Shown: one piece after another, positions 17,143-26,082 of the stretch | Layout: every line of letters begins with the position of its first letter | How positions within the stretch are numbered: position 1 is the stretch's first letter | Source: Marinobacterium nitratireducens | GTDB taxonomy: Bacteria; Pseudomonadota; Gammaproteobacteria; Pseudomonadales; Balneatricaceae | Length of the DNA stretch: 58,181 nucleotides | Reading direction: 5' to 3' | Assembly: GCF_014645375.1 (NCBI RefSeq) | Contig: NZ_BMLT01000019.1 | Location: forward strand, 1 to 58,181 | Program-made: the position numbers and the translations under genes | The notes under the pieces: generated by a model | Database searches by the model: none | Told to the model about the DNA's origin: nothing | What the model saw: only the letters and a program-made list of their open reading frames with translations

Positions 17143-17931
17143 CTAGAATACCCCGACGGCTTTCAGGATACCGATCGAGCTGATCAGGATCAGCACCGCG
17201 CCCAGCACCCGGAAGAACAGCGGCGTTTCAGACCTGACGAGATAGGCGTGAAAACGCTCGCCGACAAGATGACCGACCAGGGCGCAGGGCAGCAGCCAGA
17301 GGTGATGAATCAGCTGCAGATCGACCCCGGCAATCAGGAAGGACGTCATCTTGATCACGACGAGAATGAACCAGAGCACGAACAGGGTATCGCGCAGCTG
17401 ATGTTTCGCGACATGAGTGGCGTACACCGCAACGATCAGCGGCGCACCGATCAGCGAGGTGCCGCTGACATAGCCGCCCAGCATCAGGAAAAGGTTGTCG
17501 ACCCAGGGATGGCTGCTGCGAAACGGCCGGTTAAGCACGTAGCCGGTGGCGTAGACGATGACGATGCCGAAAATGACGCCGGTCATGATCTCGGACGGCA
17601 GAGTCAGCAACCCGAAGACACCGATCAGCTTTGGCACGATCATGATCTTCAGCGAGTGCCGGAGATAGGTCCAATCGATATTGCCGGAGTTATTGCCGTT
17701 TGCGGAGCGCTCCCCCGCCACCTTGCGATACCCTCGCCAGGCGATCCAGCTGGAGAACACCAAAAGATGCACTCCGATGATCGGCAGGAATACCAGCGGC
17801 CGATCCAGTATCAGCAGCAGAAACGGCAACGACAGCACCGCGCCGCCGAAACCGAGTCCGGAGCGCACGAAACCGCTCCAGACAAACGTGAGCCCGATCA
17901 GGGCGTATTGCCACCACAGCAGGTCGGCCAT
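17143..17931 (-). CDS. TauE/SafE family membrane permease
   Basis: The 262-residue inner-membrane protein has about eight hydrophobic segments. It has the TauE/SafE pattern: an N-terminal TFVWSGFVRSGLGFGGAVLSLP half-repeat and a related second half (LNRPF..DNLFLMLGGYVSGTSLIGAPLIV). The family exports sulfite, sulfoacetate or related anions. The substrate cannot be inferred. It lies 57 bp after tadG on the same strand, but its role looks unrelated to the pilus. Confidence 0.87.
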   Translation of the reverse strand: MADLLWWQYALIGLTFVWSGFVRSGLGFGGAVLSLPFLLLILDRPLVFLPIIGVHLLVFSSWIAWRGYRKVAGERSANGNNSGNIDWTYLRHSLKIMIVPKLIGVFGLLTLPSEIMTGVIFGIVIVYATGYVLNRPFRSSHPWVDNLFLMLGGYVSGTSLIGAPLIVAVYATHVAKHQLRDTLFVLWFILVVIKMTSFLIAGVDLQLIHHLWLLPCALVGHLVGERFHAYLVRSETPLFFRVLGAVLILISSIGILKAVGVF

Positions 17932-17988
17932 CGCAGTCTCTCGAAATCCGTGTCGTTCGGGACGCGCAGGGTATCACCCTTTCGATGG

Positions 17989-19734
17989 CTATTCGATCAG
18001 CCCGCTGCCGTCGAACTCGACCGAGACCACGATCACATCGGCGTAGCCGACGGTGATGCCGAGCGCCCGCAGCAGCGGTTCAACGACATCGAGTGCCAGT
18101 TGCGCGATCAGGTCACCGACCGCCGGCAACAGCGAAGCGGTAAGAAGGTCCAGCACATCGCCGATCACGGCCCCGAGCAGCGTGCTCCCCAGAACATCGA
18201 CCGAAAGGTCGAGCTCCAGTCCTGACAGGCTATCGTCGAGGGTATCGCCAGGGCCCGCACTGACCCCCTCCTCCGTATAGGGGAGCGGCTGCCGCGGCAG
18301 CAGGACAGTATGACCGACCGCCTGCTGACTGCTGACTGGCGCCTCGACCGCGACATTGACCTCGACCGGCACCGTCACCAATGCCAGCCGCACCCCGGCC
18401 GCCAGGTTGACCGGCTGAGAAGGGTCGCCGAAATCCGAAGGATCAGCCGGGGCGCCGCCGTCTCCTATTGTCAGGTTCGCCACCGATGGCCGGGTCTCGA
18501 AATCGAGCCGGACTTCGGCGTCCGCAAGGCTGCACCCATCTGCCTCGAGCAGGCGAGATTCAGCCCTGGCAATGTCGACATGGATCCCCAGACTGCCGAC
18601 GTCCAGGTAGATCAAACCAAGGTCCAGTCCACCCTCGAGCAGCGTGGCCCTGATATCGAGCTCGATCTGCGCGGTCTCGACCGAGGCCATCCAGTCGTCG
18701 CCGACGCCAGCGGGCAACAGCCCGAAAGTGTACCGTGGCGGCTCGACGATGGTGAGCCCGACGCCGAGGCCCGCAACGCCAAGATCGGCGGCCAGCCCCG
18801 GTATCTCGATAAAGTGGCCCTGGTTGGCGGCCAGGATGGCGCCGGTCACCAGCCCATAGAGGTCGACTTCGGTCGCCAGCGCCGCGCGCTGTATCTCCCC
18901 TTCCATCGCCCCACTGGAGCCGCTGGCAAGCGCCAGCATATCGGAGAGGGTCAGCGATAGACCGGTCGCGGCCGCGCCCTGCAGCTGCACCAGGGCCGCC
19001 CGGACGTCGGCATCGGCCAGACTCTGCGAATCGAGTGCGACAATGGTTGCCGCCAGCAGGTCCGCAAGCCCGACCTCGGTCGCCAGTACCTCGTCCAGGG
19101 TGCCAACCTCGAGATCGACGTTCAACAGTCCCTCGGCATCCGCCGCCGCCAGCAGACTGCCCAGGGTCAGGCCGGCGCTCGCCAGGCCTTCGTAGCTGAG
19201 CACATTGACGCTGCCGCCGAGCAACGCGCCCAGCAGCGAATTGGTGAGATCGACATCGAGCAGGCCAGAACCGAGCCCGAAACCCACCGCCATACGCTTG
19301 TATACGGCTGCCGCCGCGCCAAGATCGACCTCGCCGCCCCAGAGGCCCCCGGCCAACAGGCTGGCGGGCAGCGTACGGCTCAGGCTGACGCGGCCGGCCG
19401 GCTGATAATCGCCACCGGCGGCCAGCTGCCAGTGGTTGTCGGCGATTGCCGCCTCGCCGAAGCTGAAGCTGGCTTCGCCGGAACTGGCGTCGAAGCCGTT
19501 CAGCGCCAGGTTGTCCAGCGCCAGCCCCTCGAGCCCGTCCCGGTCGGTAACACCATCGAGGTAGCAGCCGCCCCGTGACATGGCCAGCGCCGCCAGGTCC
19601 GCCTGGGTCTGCAGCTCGCGCTGCGCGAAGAACAGACGCGCGCTGTCGATGGCGAACGCCGCGAACAGGAGCGCGCTCAGCAGCAGCAGTAACGCGCTGA
19701 GACCGATGGCCCCGCGCTGCCGGCAATGCCTCAT
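17989..19734 (-). CDS. tadG: TadG-like Flp pilus assembly protein
   Basis: The 581-residue protein starts with the TadE/TadG-type N-terminus (RQRGAIGLSALLLLLSALLFAAFAIDSARLFFAQRELQTQADLAALAMSR is the region 6-55), a short basic leader followed by a single membrane helix. The remaining 500 or so residues are periplasmic, acidic and nearly lysine-free, with many LDV/LGV/GLD strand-like repeats. Only three Cys are present after the helix (C57 of GGCYLDG and one in DGCSLADAE are evident). It is the last gene of the tad locus and overlaps the DUF3613 gene by 4 bp. The minor pseudopilin role is inferred from other Tad systems. Confidence 0.82.
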   Translation of the reverse strand: MRHCRQRGAIGLSALLLLLSALLFAAFAIDSARLFFAQRELQTQADLAALAMSRGGCYLDGVTDRDGLEGLALDNLALNGFDASSGEASFSFGEAAIADNHWQLAAGGDYQPAGRVSLSRTLPASLLAGGLWGGEVDLGAAAAVYKRMAVGFGLGSGLLDVDLTNSLLGALLGGSVNVLSYEGLASAGLTLGSLLAAADAEGLLNVDLEVGTLDEVLATEVGLADLLAATIVALDSQSLADADVRAALVQLQGAAATGLSLTLSDMLALASGSSGAMEGEIQRAALATEVDLYGLVTGAILAANQGHFIEIPGLAADLGVAGLGVGLTIVEPPRYTFGLLPAGVGDDWMASVETAQIELDIRATLLEGGLDLGLIYLDVGSLGIHVDIARAESRLLEADGCSLADAEVRLDFETRPSVANLTIGDGGAPADPSDFGDPSQPVNLAAGVRLALVTVPVEVNVAVEAPVSSQQAVGHTVLLPRQPLPYTEEGVSAGPGDTLDDSLSGLELDLSVDVLGSTLLGAVIGDVLDLLTASLLPAVGDLIAQLALDVVEPLLRALGITVGYADVIVVSVEFDGSGLIE

Positions 19735-20096
19735 TCGTCGGAGAACGCCTTGTCGACGAAGTATTCCGGAACCGGATGGCCGAAGCTCTCGACCATGCGT
19801 CGTTCGGCTTCGCGGGCAGCGCCGGGCGACAGCCGGTCGCTGGCGGCGGTGGCCTGGCGGCCGCTGCGCTGAAGTTCGAGCCAGTGCCGCGTGTCCTCGC
19901 CGATTTCCGGTACGGGCCGGGCATCCGGCTCCTGCGCCAGGGCAGAGGTCGCCAGCAGCGATAGCAGCAGTAAGCCGGGAAGCACAGGGACCGCTTCTCG
20001 ACAGGCCACCAGCATACCGTCGAAGCGGCGCCTCGATTCCGGCCCGCGCTGCAAGCCACAGTCTGATTGGAACTTATTCGCAGGCTCCTTAATCAT
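19731..20096 (-). CDS. DUF3613 family protein of the tad locus
   Basis: The 121-residue protein has an internal signal-like hydrophobic segment (VPVLPGLLLLSLLATSALAQ) and a C-terminal motif region HWLELQRSGRQATAASDRLSPGAAREAERRMVESFGHPVPEYF. This matches DUF3613 proteins found at the ends of tad loci. The ATG at 20096 has GGAG 8 nt upstream but gives a long pre-signal region. A shorter start at 20015 (MLVACREAV) would give a conventional signal peptide but lacks a clear ribosome site. It overlaps tadD by 8 bp and tadG by 4 bp. Confidence 0.75.
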   Translation of the reverse strand: MIKEPANKFQSDCGLQRGPESRRRFDGMLVACREAVPVLPGLLLLSLLATSALAQEPDARPVPEIGEDTRHWLELQRSGRQATAASDRLSPGAAREAERRMVESFGHPVPEYFVDKAFSDE

Positions 20097-20793
20097 GCGA
20101 TTCTCCAGAGGTCAGGGGATTGAAACGCGGGATCGCCGCCAGATACAGGTCCCGCTCGGCGTCCGGCCAGCCGAAACGGCGCTCCAGCGACCTTGCCGCC
20201 GCGGCGTCGCGGTTCTTCAGCAGCAGAAACCAGAGGTTGCGCGCCGCCGTCTCGTGACGACTGTCGAGCTCCAGCGCGGTGGTCAGTTCATCCCTCGCTT
20301 CCCGGTCGCGTCCGGTCGCCAGCAGCAGAAACCCCAGATCGTTGCGGACATCGGCATCGGTCGGGATCCGTTCCCGCGCCATGCGCAGATGCCGCAGCGC
20401 CATTGCCGTTTGCTGCTGCTGCGCCGCTATGCGACCAAGCCCGTGGTGTGCCTGACCGGACAGGCAGCTGCCCTCTAGCCTTTCATAGAGCGGTCTGGCT
20501 TCGCCGAAACGCCCCATATCGCGCAGGATGTCTGCACGCAGTAGCCGGTACGTCGGCGTATCGGCCGGCAGGCCGTCGAGCGTGGCCAGCGCCGAGTACA
20601 GTTGCCCCCTGGCACGCTGCTGCCGCACCATCGACAGTTTGACGCCCAGCTTTGCGGCAATCGGCTCGCCGCAATAGCCCGTCGGTTGTCGCGGCTCCGC
20701 TATCTGCGCTGTCGCCTCGCGCGGATGCAGCGACGTCGTGGCGCCGCAGCCTGCAAGCATCAGCATCAGTGTCGCCAAACCCAGTGTTCTCAT
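20089..20793 (-). CDS. tadD: TadD-like TPR lipoprotein
   Basis: The 234-residue protein carries a lipoprotein signal (MRTLGLATLMLMLAGCGATT, acylated Cys16). About four tetratricopeptide repeats follow (LYSALATLDGLPADTPTY, LSGQAHHGLGRIAAQQQQ, DVRNDLGFLLLATGRDREA and RHETAARNLWFLLLKN are visible pieces). In Tad systems TadD is the pilotin-like lipoprotein that helps the secretin. It is 5 bp after tadC in the same operon. Confidence 0.85.
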   Translation of the reverse strand: MRTLGLATLMLMLAGCGATTSLHPREATAQIAEPRQPTGYCGEPIAAKLGVKLSMVRQQRARGQLYSALATLDGLPADTPTYRLLRADILRDMGRFGEARPLYERLEGSCLSGQAHHGLGRIAAQQQQTAMALRHLRMARERIPTDADVRNDLGFLLLATGRDREARDELTTALELDSRHETAARNLWFLLLKNRDAAAARSLERRFGWPDAERDLYLAAIPRFNPLTSGESHD

Positions 20794-20798
20794 TTTTC

Positions 20799-21710
20799 CT
20801 ACCCCACTCCCTGCAGCGCCTGGACCAGGGCGAGAAACCCAGGCCCGGCCAGCACCAGCAACAACGCCGGGAACAGCAGCAGCATCATCACCGCCGACAT
20901 CCGGCCCGACAGCTTGCTTACCCGCTCATGCAGGCAGGTACGGCGCCGGTCCTGCAACAGCTCTGACAGGTCGGCGAGCGCGCCCGACATGCCGCCGCCG
21001 GTCTCGGACACCTGAGTCAGCAGCAGCATCAGATCCTGGAAGCCATTCGACTGCGACAGGCGCGCCACGTCACCGAGCGCCCGCTCGCGGGTCTCGCCGG
21101 ATTCGATCTTGGCCCTGACCGCACCCAGCTCCCGCTCCACATCCGGTGCCAGCGGCCCGATTTCACGGCTAAGGGTGCGCAGCATGCTTTCGAGAGACAT
21201 GCCGACCTCCCAGAGGATGCGCATGATCTGCAACACCAGCAGCAGCTGTTCGTCGATGCGCGCCGCCCGCGCCGCCACCTGCCAGCGCAGCCAGCGTATC
21301 AGCGCCCAGGCCCCGCCAGCGGCGGCGAAGACCTGCAGCAGCAGTTGCTGCAGCAGCGCCAGGTCGCGCTGCCAGCCCCAGTAAAACGCCAGAAGCTGCA
21401 CAACCAGCCAGAACGCCGCCAACTGCAGCAGCGCCAGCACCTGCTCGCGATTGCTGATGCGGCCAGCCTGACGCAACAGCAATGAAAGTTCAGCCAGAGG
21501 CTCGCGCTGGCGACGGCGCTTGCGCCAGAACTCCTGCCCCTGGGCCAGCAGCCGGCCGCTACCGCTGCGCTCGCGCACCGACTCGGCCAGCCGCGTTTCG
21601 ATGCGCCGGCGCAGACGCCTGGCACCTGCCCACCAGACCAGCGTCATGCCCGCCGCACCCAGCACCAGGCTGGACAGGATCAACCACTGCTGAAGCGTCA
21701 TCCCGCTCAT
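20799..21710 (-). CDS. tadC: Tad inner-membrane platform protein TadC (T2SSF family)
   Basis: The 303-residue protein of the type II secretion F family has an N-terminal membrane helix, two central helices (QVLALLQLAAFWLVVQLLAF region) and a C-terminal helix (MLLLFPALLLVLAGPGFLAL). The cytoplasmic T2SSF domain includes EVGMSLESMLRTLSREIGP and FQDLMLLLTQVSETGGGMS. With TadB it forms the platform on which the TadA motor acts. The start follows the tadB stop with no gap. Confidence 0.9.
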   Translation of the reverse strand: MSGMTLQQWLILSSLVLGAAGMTLVWWAGARRLRRRIETRLAESVRERSGSGRLLAQGQEFWRKRRRQREPLAELSLLLRQAGRISNREQVLALLQLAAFWLVVQLLAFYWGWQRDLALLQQLLLQVFAAAGGAWALIRWLRWQVAARAARIDEQLLLVLQIMRILWEVGMSLESMLRTLSREIGPLAPDVERELGAVRAKIESGETRERALGDVARLSQSNGFQDLMLLLTQVSETGGGMSGALADLSELLQDRRRTCLHERVSKLSGRMSAVMMLLLFPALLLVLAGPGFLALVQALQGVG

Positions 21711-22535
21711 CTAGATGGACCTGATCATGCGCCAGAGCGTCAGCACGCCCGCTACCTGCATGCCGGCGCCGGCCAGCAGCAACTGACGTCCGCCGTCATC
21801 GCTCCACATCCGCAACAGGTAGTCGGGACTGACCAGCATCAGGTAACCGGCCATCATCAGCGGCATGGCGCCGAGGACCAGCGCGGTAAACCGCGTTTCG
21901 CCGGTCATCGCCCGCAGCTCACGCTGAGCCCGCTCGCGCTGCTGCAGCAGCTTGACCAGATTGTCGAGCGCGGCAACGATACTGCCGCCGTACTGGTGAT
22001 TGATGTTGAACACGGTGGCGACAAGATCCAGCTCGGGCAGGTGGATCCGCCGCGCCTCGTGACGGAAGGCGTCGGCCAGCTCGTCACCCAGCTGCGCCCG
22101 CTGCAACGCCCGCTGCAATACCTGCCGCAGCGGGTCCTCGACGTGCAGGGCCGCCTGCTGAACGGCCTGGGACAGGTTTGCGCCAACCGTCATGCGACGC
22201 ACGATCTGGTTGACGAAGCCCGGCAACTCCGCCAGCAGCGCCCGCTTGATCGAGGCCCGCCGCAGCGCCAGCAATCCCACAGCAGCGGCACTGAGCAGCC
22301 CCGCGCAGGCCGCGCCCGCCAGCACGCCGGCGGCGCGATAACCAATCCCCGAGCCCGCAACGACCAGCAACACCAGCGCCACCAGCAGCGGTCGCGGCAC
22401 CAGGTACAATAGCTCCGGCCCTTGCCGGCCCTGTCGTGCACCCGGCCTGGCTGCTTTCGCCGGCGGCTCTCCACGGCCGGCAAACCACAGCAAGATTGCC
22501 GCCAGCAGTGCCAGGCCCGCCGCCAGCATCATCAT
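21711..22535 (-). CDS. tadB: Tad inner-membrane platform protein TadB (T2SSF family)
   Basis: The 274-residue paralogue of TadC has two N-terminal helices, a T2SSF domain (LPGFVNQIVRRMTVGANLSQAVQQAALHVEDPL region, then VATVFNINHQYGGSIVAALDNL) and two C-terminal helices (LVLGAMPLMMAGYLMLVSPDY and LLLAGAGMQVAGVLTLW). It overlaps the tadA stop by 4 bp (ATGA), implying translational coupling. Confidence 0.9.
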   Translation of the reverse strand: MMMLAAGLALLAAILLWFAGRGEPPAKAARPGARQGRQGPELLYLVPRPLLVALVLLVVAGSGIGYRAAGVLAGAACAGLLSAAAVGLLALRRASIKRALLAELPGFVNQIVRRMTVGANLSQAVQQAALHVEDPLRQVLQRALQRAQLGDELADAFRHEARRIHLPELDLVATVFNINHQYGGSIVAALDNLVKLLQQRERAQRELRAMTGETRFTALVLGAMPLMMAGYLMLVSPDYLLRMWSDDGGRQLLLAGAGMQVAGVLTLWRMIRSI

Positions 22536-23803
22536 GCGCGGTTCCTCTCCTGCTTCCTGCGCAACGCCGGCGAAGGCGCGTCCACGACGGTGAAGCCCTC
22601 CTCTTCGGCATCATATTCAAACAGCGGCTGAGTCCGGATCATGCCATCGGCGACATCCTGAACCTCGATGATATCCGTGACCAGACGCCGACCGTCCGGC
22701 TGCCGCGAAACATGCACCACCAGATCGAGGGAGGTGGCGATGATCTGCCGGACCAGGGTCTCGGTGGCGCCGAAGCCGGACAACGTCACCATCATCTCGA
22801 GGCGCACCAGAGCATCCCGCGCCGAATTGGCGTGCACCGTGCTCATCGAGCCGGCGTGACCGGTATTCATCGCCTGCAGCATATCCAGCACCTCGCCACC
22901 GCGGCTCTCGCCGAGAATTATGCGGTCCGGGCGCATACGCAGGGCATTCTTGAGCAGGTCACGCGCGCTGACCTCGCCATGGCCTTCGCTGTTGGGCGGC
23001 CGTGTCTCGAGGCGCACGACATGACCGTTGCGCAGCTTCAGCTCGGCCGCGTCCTCGATGGTCACCACCCGCTCGCCCTGACCGATGTACTGGCTGAGAA
23101 CATTGAGCAGCGTGGTTTTGCCGGAACCGGTGGAGCCGCTAATGAGGATGTTGCAACGCTGCCGCACCGATTCCACCAGGAAACGGCTCATCTGCATGTC
23201 CAGCGAGCCGCCGCGAATCAGGTCCTCCATGGCGAGGGCGTCATGGCGAAACTTGCGCACCGACAGGCAGGGACCGTCGATCGACAACGGCGGGATAATG
23301 GCGTTGATGCGGCTGCCGTCCGGCAGGCGGGCGTCAACCATCGGGCTGGACTCGTCGATACGGCGACCCAGCGGCGCCACCATGCGACGGATCACCCGGA
23401 GCACGTGATGGTCGTTGATGAAGCGCAGCGGCGCGCGCTCCAGGCGCCCCTGACGCTCGACGAAGACATCGCGCGGACCGTTGATCAGGATATCGTCCAC
23501 CCCGGGGTCATCGAGCAGTGCCTGCAACGGACCGAAACCGAGCATTTCATCGAGCAACTCCGCCACTAGGCTGCCCGCATCCTGCTCGCTCCTGTGGATT
23601 TCGTGCTCTGCCAGATAGGCGCGGACGTAGTCCAGCACATGGGGGTGCAGCTCGCCGCGCTCCATCTCGAACATCAGCCCGTCCTCCTCGAGCCGCTCGA
23701 TAATGTACCGATGCAGGCTGGCCTTCAGGCTCAGCCGTTCCTCATCGTGAAGGACGTCCAGCTGCCGGCTGGGCAGCGCCAGGGAATCGCCGAAAAGGTC
23801 CAT
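22532..23803 (-). CDS. tadA: Tad pilus assembly/retraction ATPase TadA (CpaF)
   Basis: The 423-residue hexameric secretion ATPase of the VirB11/CpaF class has a conserved N-terminal helical domain, Walker A GSTGSGKT (223-230), an Asp-box region ([11 protein letters not shown]) and a Walker B/His-box region ([39 protein letters not shown] is the region 282-320). It drives both extension and retraction of Flp pili. The reading frame is open 49 codons upstream into cpaE. The start MDLFGDS at 23803 overlaps the cpaE stop by one base (TGATG) and matches the family N-terminus. Confidence 0.94.
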   Translation of the reverse strand: MDLFGDSLALPSRQLDVLHDEERLSLKASLHRYIIERLEEDGLMFEMERGELHPHVLDYVRAYLAEHEIHRSEQDAGSLVAELLDEMLGFGPLQALLDDPGVDDILINGPRDVFVERQGRLERAPLRFINDHHVLRVIRRMVAPLGRRIDESSPMVDARLPDGSRINAIIPPLSIDGPCLSVRKFRHDALAMEDLIRGGSLDMQMSRFLVESVRQRCNILISGSTGSGKTTLLNVLSQYIGQGERVVTIEDAAELKLRNGHVVRLETRPPNSEGHGEVSARDLLKNALRMRPDRIILGESRGGEVLDMLQAMNTGHAGSMSTVHANSARDALVRLEMMVTLSGFGATETLVRQIIATSLDLVVHVSRQPDGRRLVTDIIEVQDVADGMIRTQPLFEYDAEEEGFTVVDAPSPALRRKQERNRA

Positions 23804-24900
23804 CAACCGGTCCTCTGGGTCAGTCTGCGCCACCAGGACTCCGGCTCGCGCAGCCACAGCGCCCGATCGACGGCATCGGCCAGTGGCGCCAGTTCCTGGG
23901 GCGGCGGCAGCAACGTGCCCGCGTTGATATGGGTCAGCAGTTGCGCGCACCAGGGCAGGGCTCCGCGCAGGGGCAGCGGGATCTGTGCCTGCACGGTCTC
24001 GCGGCCCGGCAGCACGTGGCGGTGGCAGGGCGCCAGCAGCAGGTTGACACCGCCGGGCCTGATGCCCTGGCCGAACAGATGAGCGGCCAGATCGACAGCC
24101 GCGGCCAGGCTGCGGTGTTTCTGATCCGCCAGCAGCCAGTGCTGGTCGCAGCGCGCCGCAATAAGGTCGAGCAGCGGCGACGGCTGCACCCCGGTAAGGT
24201 TGAACAGCAGATGATCGTAATGGGTTTCGAGCCGTTCCAGTGTCGCCTTCAGCGCCTCGGCACTGATCTGGCCAAGTCCGCTGTCGCTCCCGAGCCCAAC
24301 GACGTCGATGCCGGCTGTCGCCTCGAGACCCTGCTCCCGCAGCCAGCCGGGCGACAGGCGCTGGCGGTTTTCCACCAGATCCAGCAACCCCGCCCCGGGC
24401 CTCGCATCGAGATAGGCGGCAACATCGGTCTGCGGCATCGCAAGATCCAGAATCAGTACCCGGCCCGCGCCTCGCTTTTTCAGCGACCAGGCGGCATAGA
24501 TCGCCACCACCGCGCCATCGCAGTCGTTGCGGCCCGACAGCAGCGCCAGGGTTCGCGCCGGCGAATAGGCCTGGGGACTGAACAACCGGTGCAACAGATC
24601 CTTCAGCTCATCCAGTCCGGTCAACCGCACGCAGGCCGGTCGCTCGGCGTCGTGCCAGTGCCCCGAATCCGTCATATCGACCAGCACCACGGGGCGGGGG
24701 GCGAACAGCCGGATCAGGGCCGCAACTTCGCTGTCGGGCCAGTCCGAGACCAGCAGCACCAGCCCCCGAACATCGCTTGACTGCAGCCGCGAAGCGGCAT
24801 CGTCCGGTCGCGCCAGCCACTCCAGCGACATCCCCTCCGGCACCTGTTCGCCGATGCGCCCACGCAGGTCGCCATGACGGCAGTAGGCCAGCAGCTTCAT
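23803..24900 (-). CDS. cpaE: TadZ/CpaE-like localisation protein with degenerate P-loop
   Basis: The 365-residue protein has an N-terminal receiver-like domain (about 1-115) followed by a ParA/MinD-like fold (LALLSG, VVAIYAAWSLKKRG, RVLILDLAMPQTDVAAYL). In Tad systems CpaE/TadZ places the machine at the pole. The deviant Walker A, normally KGGVGKT, reads SGRNDCDGAVVA here, with no lysine, so ATP binding should be lost. The second half retains the parts used for dimer contact (QHWLLADQKHRSLAAAVDL). It overlaps cpaC by 4 bp. Confidence 0.82.
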   Translation of the reverse strand: MKLLAYCRHGDLRGRIGEQVPEGMSLEWLARPDDAASRLQSSDVRGLVLLVSDWPDSEVAALIRLFAPRPVVLVDMTDSGHWHDAERPACVRLTGLDELKDLLHRLFSPQAYSPARTLALLSGRNDCDGAVVAIYAAWSLKKRGAGRVLILDLAMPQTDVAAYLDARPGAGLLDLVENRQRLSPGWLREQGLEATAGIDVVGLGSDSGLGQISAEALKATLERLETHYDHLLFNLTGVQPSPLLDLIAARCDQHWLLADQKHRSLAAAVDLAAHLFGQGIRPGGVNLLLAPCHRHVLPGRETVQAQIPLPLRGALPWCAQLLTHINAGTLLPPPQELAPLADAVDRALWLREPESWWRRLTQRTG

Positions 24901-26054
24901 GGGCGCGTATCCCCGGCAAACCCCATACCCGGTGGCATCGATGCCCGGGTGCCGGGCGCCGGATCCAGGAACAGCAGACGGGCAAAGCCCGGCTCGTAAT
25001 CGCGATAGATCTCACCGGGCAGCGGCGGCAGCTCGGCATCCCGTGCAAAGGGCCGCACCAGATACGGCGTCACGATCATCAGCAACTCCTTGTCGTTGCG
25101 CTCCAGACGCGTGGAACGGAAAAAGGCGCCCAGAATCGGGATATCACCGAGCAACGGCAGCTTGTCGACGTTCTTCAGCGTATTGCGGCTGACCAGGCCA
25201 CTGATGATAAAGCTCTCGCCGGCGCCAAGCTGAACCGTGGTATCGGTGCGCCGGACCTGCAGCGCCGGCACGGAAACTCCGGCGGCCTGAAGGCCGTCGA
25301 CGAAATTGAGTTCGCTGACCTCGGGCGCGACCTTCAGCAGGATGCGCTCTCCCGGCAGTACCGTCGGCGTGAGGCTGAGCCGTATGCCGAATTCCTTGAA
25401 ATCGACGCTGATATCGCCGTCGTCGGAGCTCTTGGGAAAGGGGAATTCACCGCCGGCCAGAAAGAACGCCGGCTGCCCGGACAGCGAAACCAGGCTGGGC
25501 TCGGCCAGGGTATAGGCGAAGCCGTTGCTGGCCAGGGCGTTGATAGTCGCACTTAGCGACCTGTTGGCCCCGTCTCTTATAATCCCCAGACCAGAGCCAG
25601 ACACTAGATCGTTAACGCCGTTCAAGGGTTGTTGGTTGAATCCGACTGCACGTGCGCGATCGCCAGACGCCGTAACCCTGCGAAACAGGAAACCGCCGTC
25701 GAGCGCTTCTAACGCCTGCTTGCTGACCTCCACCACCTTGATATCGGTCTGCACCTGTATATTGTCGACCGCCACCGCGTCGGGATAGACCTGTAGCTCG
25801 TACTCCCGCGGCTGCGACCAGCCGCGCACCCAGATCAGCAGGCTGGTTTTCCCAGCGCCCTTGCCGGTCACCATCAACTGTCGGCTCGACAGCACCTGGA
25901 CGCCGGCGACATCCGGCTCTCCCACCGCTACCCGATCGATAGGGCCATTGAGGTCGATGGTTTTCTGGCCGCCGACCGTCAACCGGTATTCCATCGCCGA
26001 AGCCGGCGCTACCGTAACCAGCGTCAGCGCCACTATCAGGATTCGCAACAGCAT
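24897..26054 (-). CDS. cpaC: Tad outer-membrane secretin CpaC/RcpA
   Basis: The 385-residue secretin has a signal peptide (MLLRILIVALTLVTVAPASA), an N-terminal BON-like/N0 region (YRLTVGGQKTIDLNGPIDRVAVGEPDVAGV), and the C-terminal secretin domain with QLGAGESFIISGLVSRN and LLGDIPILGAFFRSTRLERNDKELLMIVTPYLV. It forms the outer-membrane channel for Flp pili. It is short compared with many T2SS secretins but typical of CpaC. The ATG at 26054 was chosen because GGGAGG lies 4 nt before it; an upstream start adds 22 non-signal residues. Confidence 0.92.
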   Translation of the reverse strand: MLLRILIVALTLVTVAPASAMEYRLTVGGQKTIDLNGPIDRVAVGEPDVAGVQVLSSRQLMVTGKGAGKTSLLIWVRGWSQPREYELQVYPDAVAVDNIQVQTDIKVVEVSKQALEALDGGFLFRRVTASGDRARAVGFNQQPLNGVNDLVSGSGLGIIRDGANRSLSATINALASNGFAYTLAEPSLVSLSGQPAFFLAGGEFPFPKSSDDGDISVDFKEFGIRLSLTPTVLPGERILLKVAPEVSELNFVDGLQAAGVSVPALQVRRTDTTVQLGAGESFIISGLVSRNTLKNVDKLPLLGDIPILGAFFRSTRLERNDKELLMIVTPYLVRPFARDAELPPLPGEIYRDYEPGFARLLFLDPAPGTRASMPPGMGFAGDTRP

Positions 26055-26082
26055 CGGACCTCCCTGTACCACCGGCACCGGC

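Noticed and set aside
18560-20059. 499-codon minus-strand frame overlapping tadG in another frame
   Set aside because: Arg/Ala/Gly-rich shadow of the tadG and DUF3613 genes in a high-GC region.
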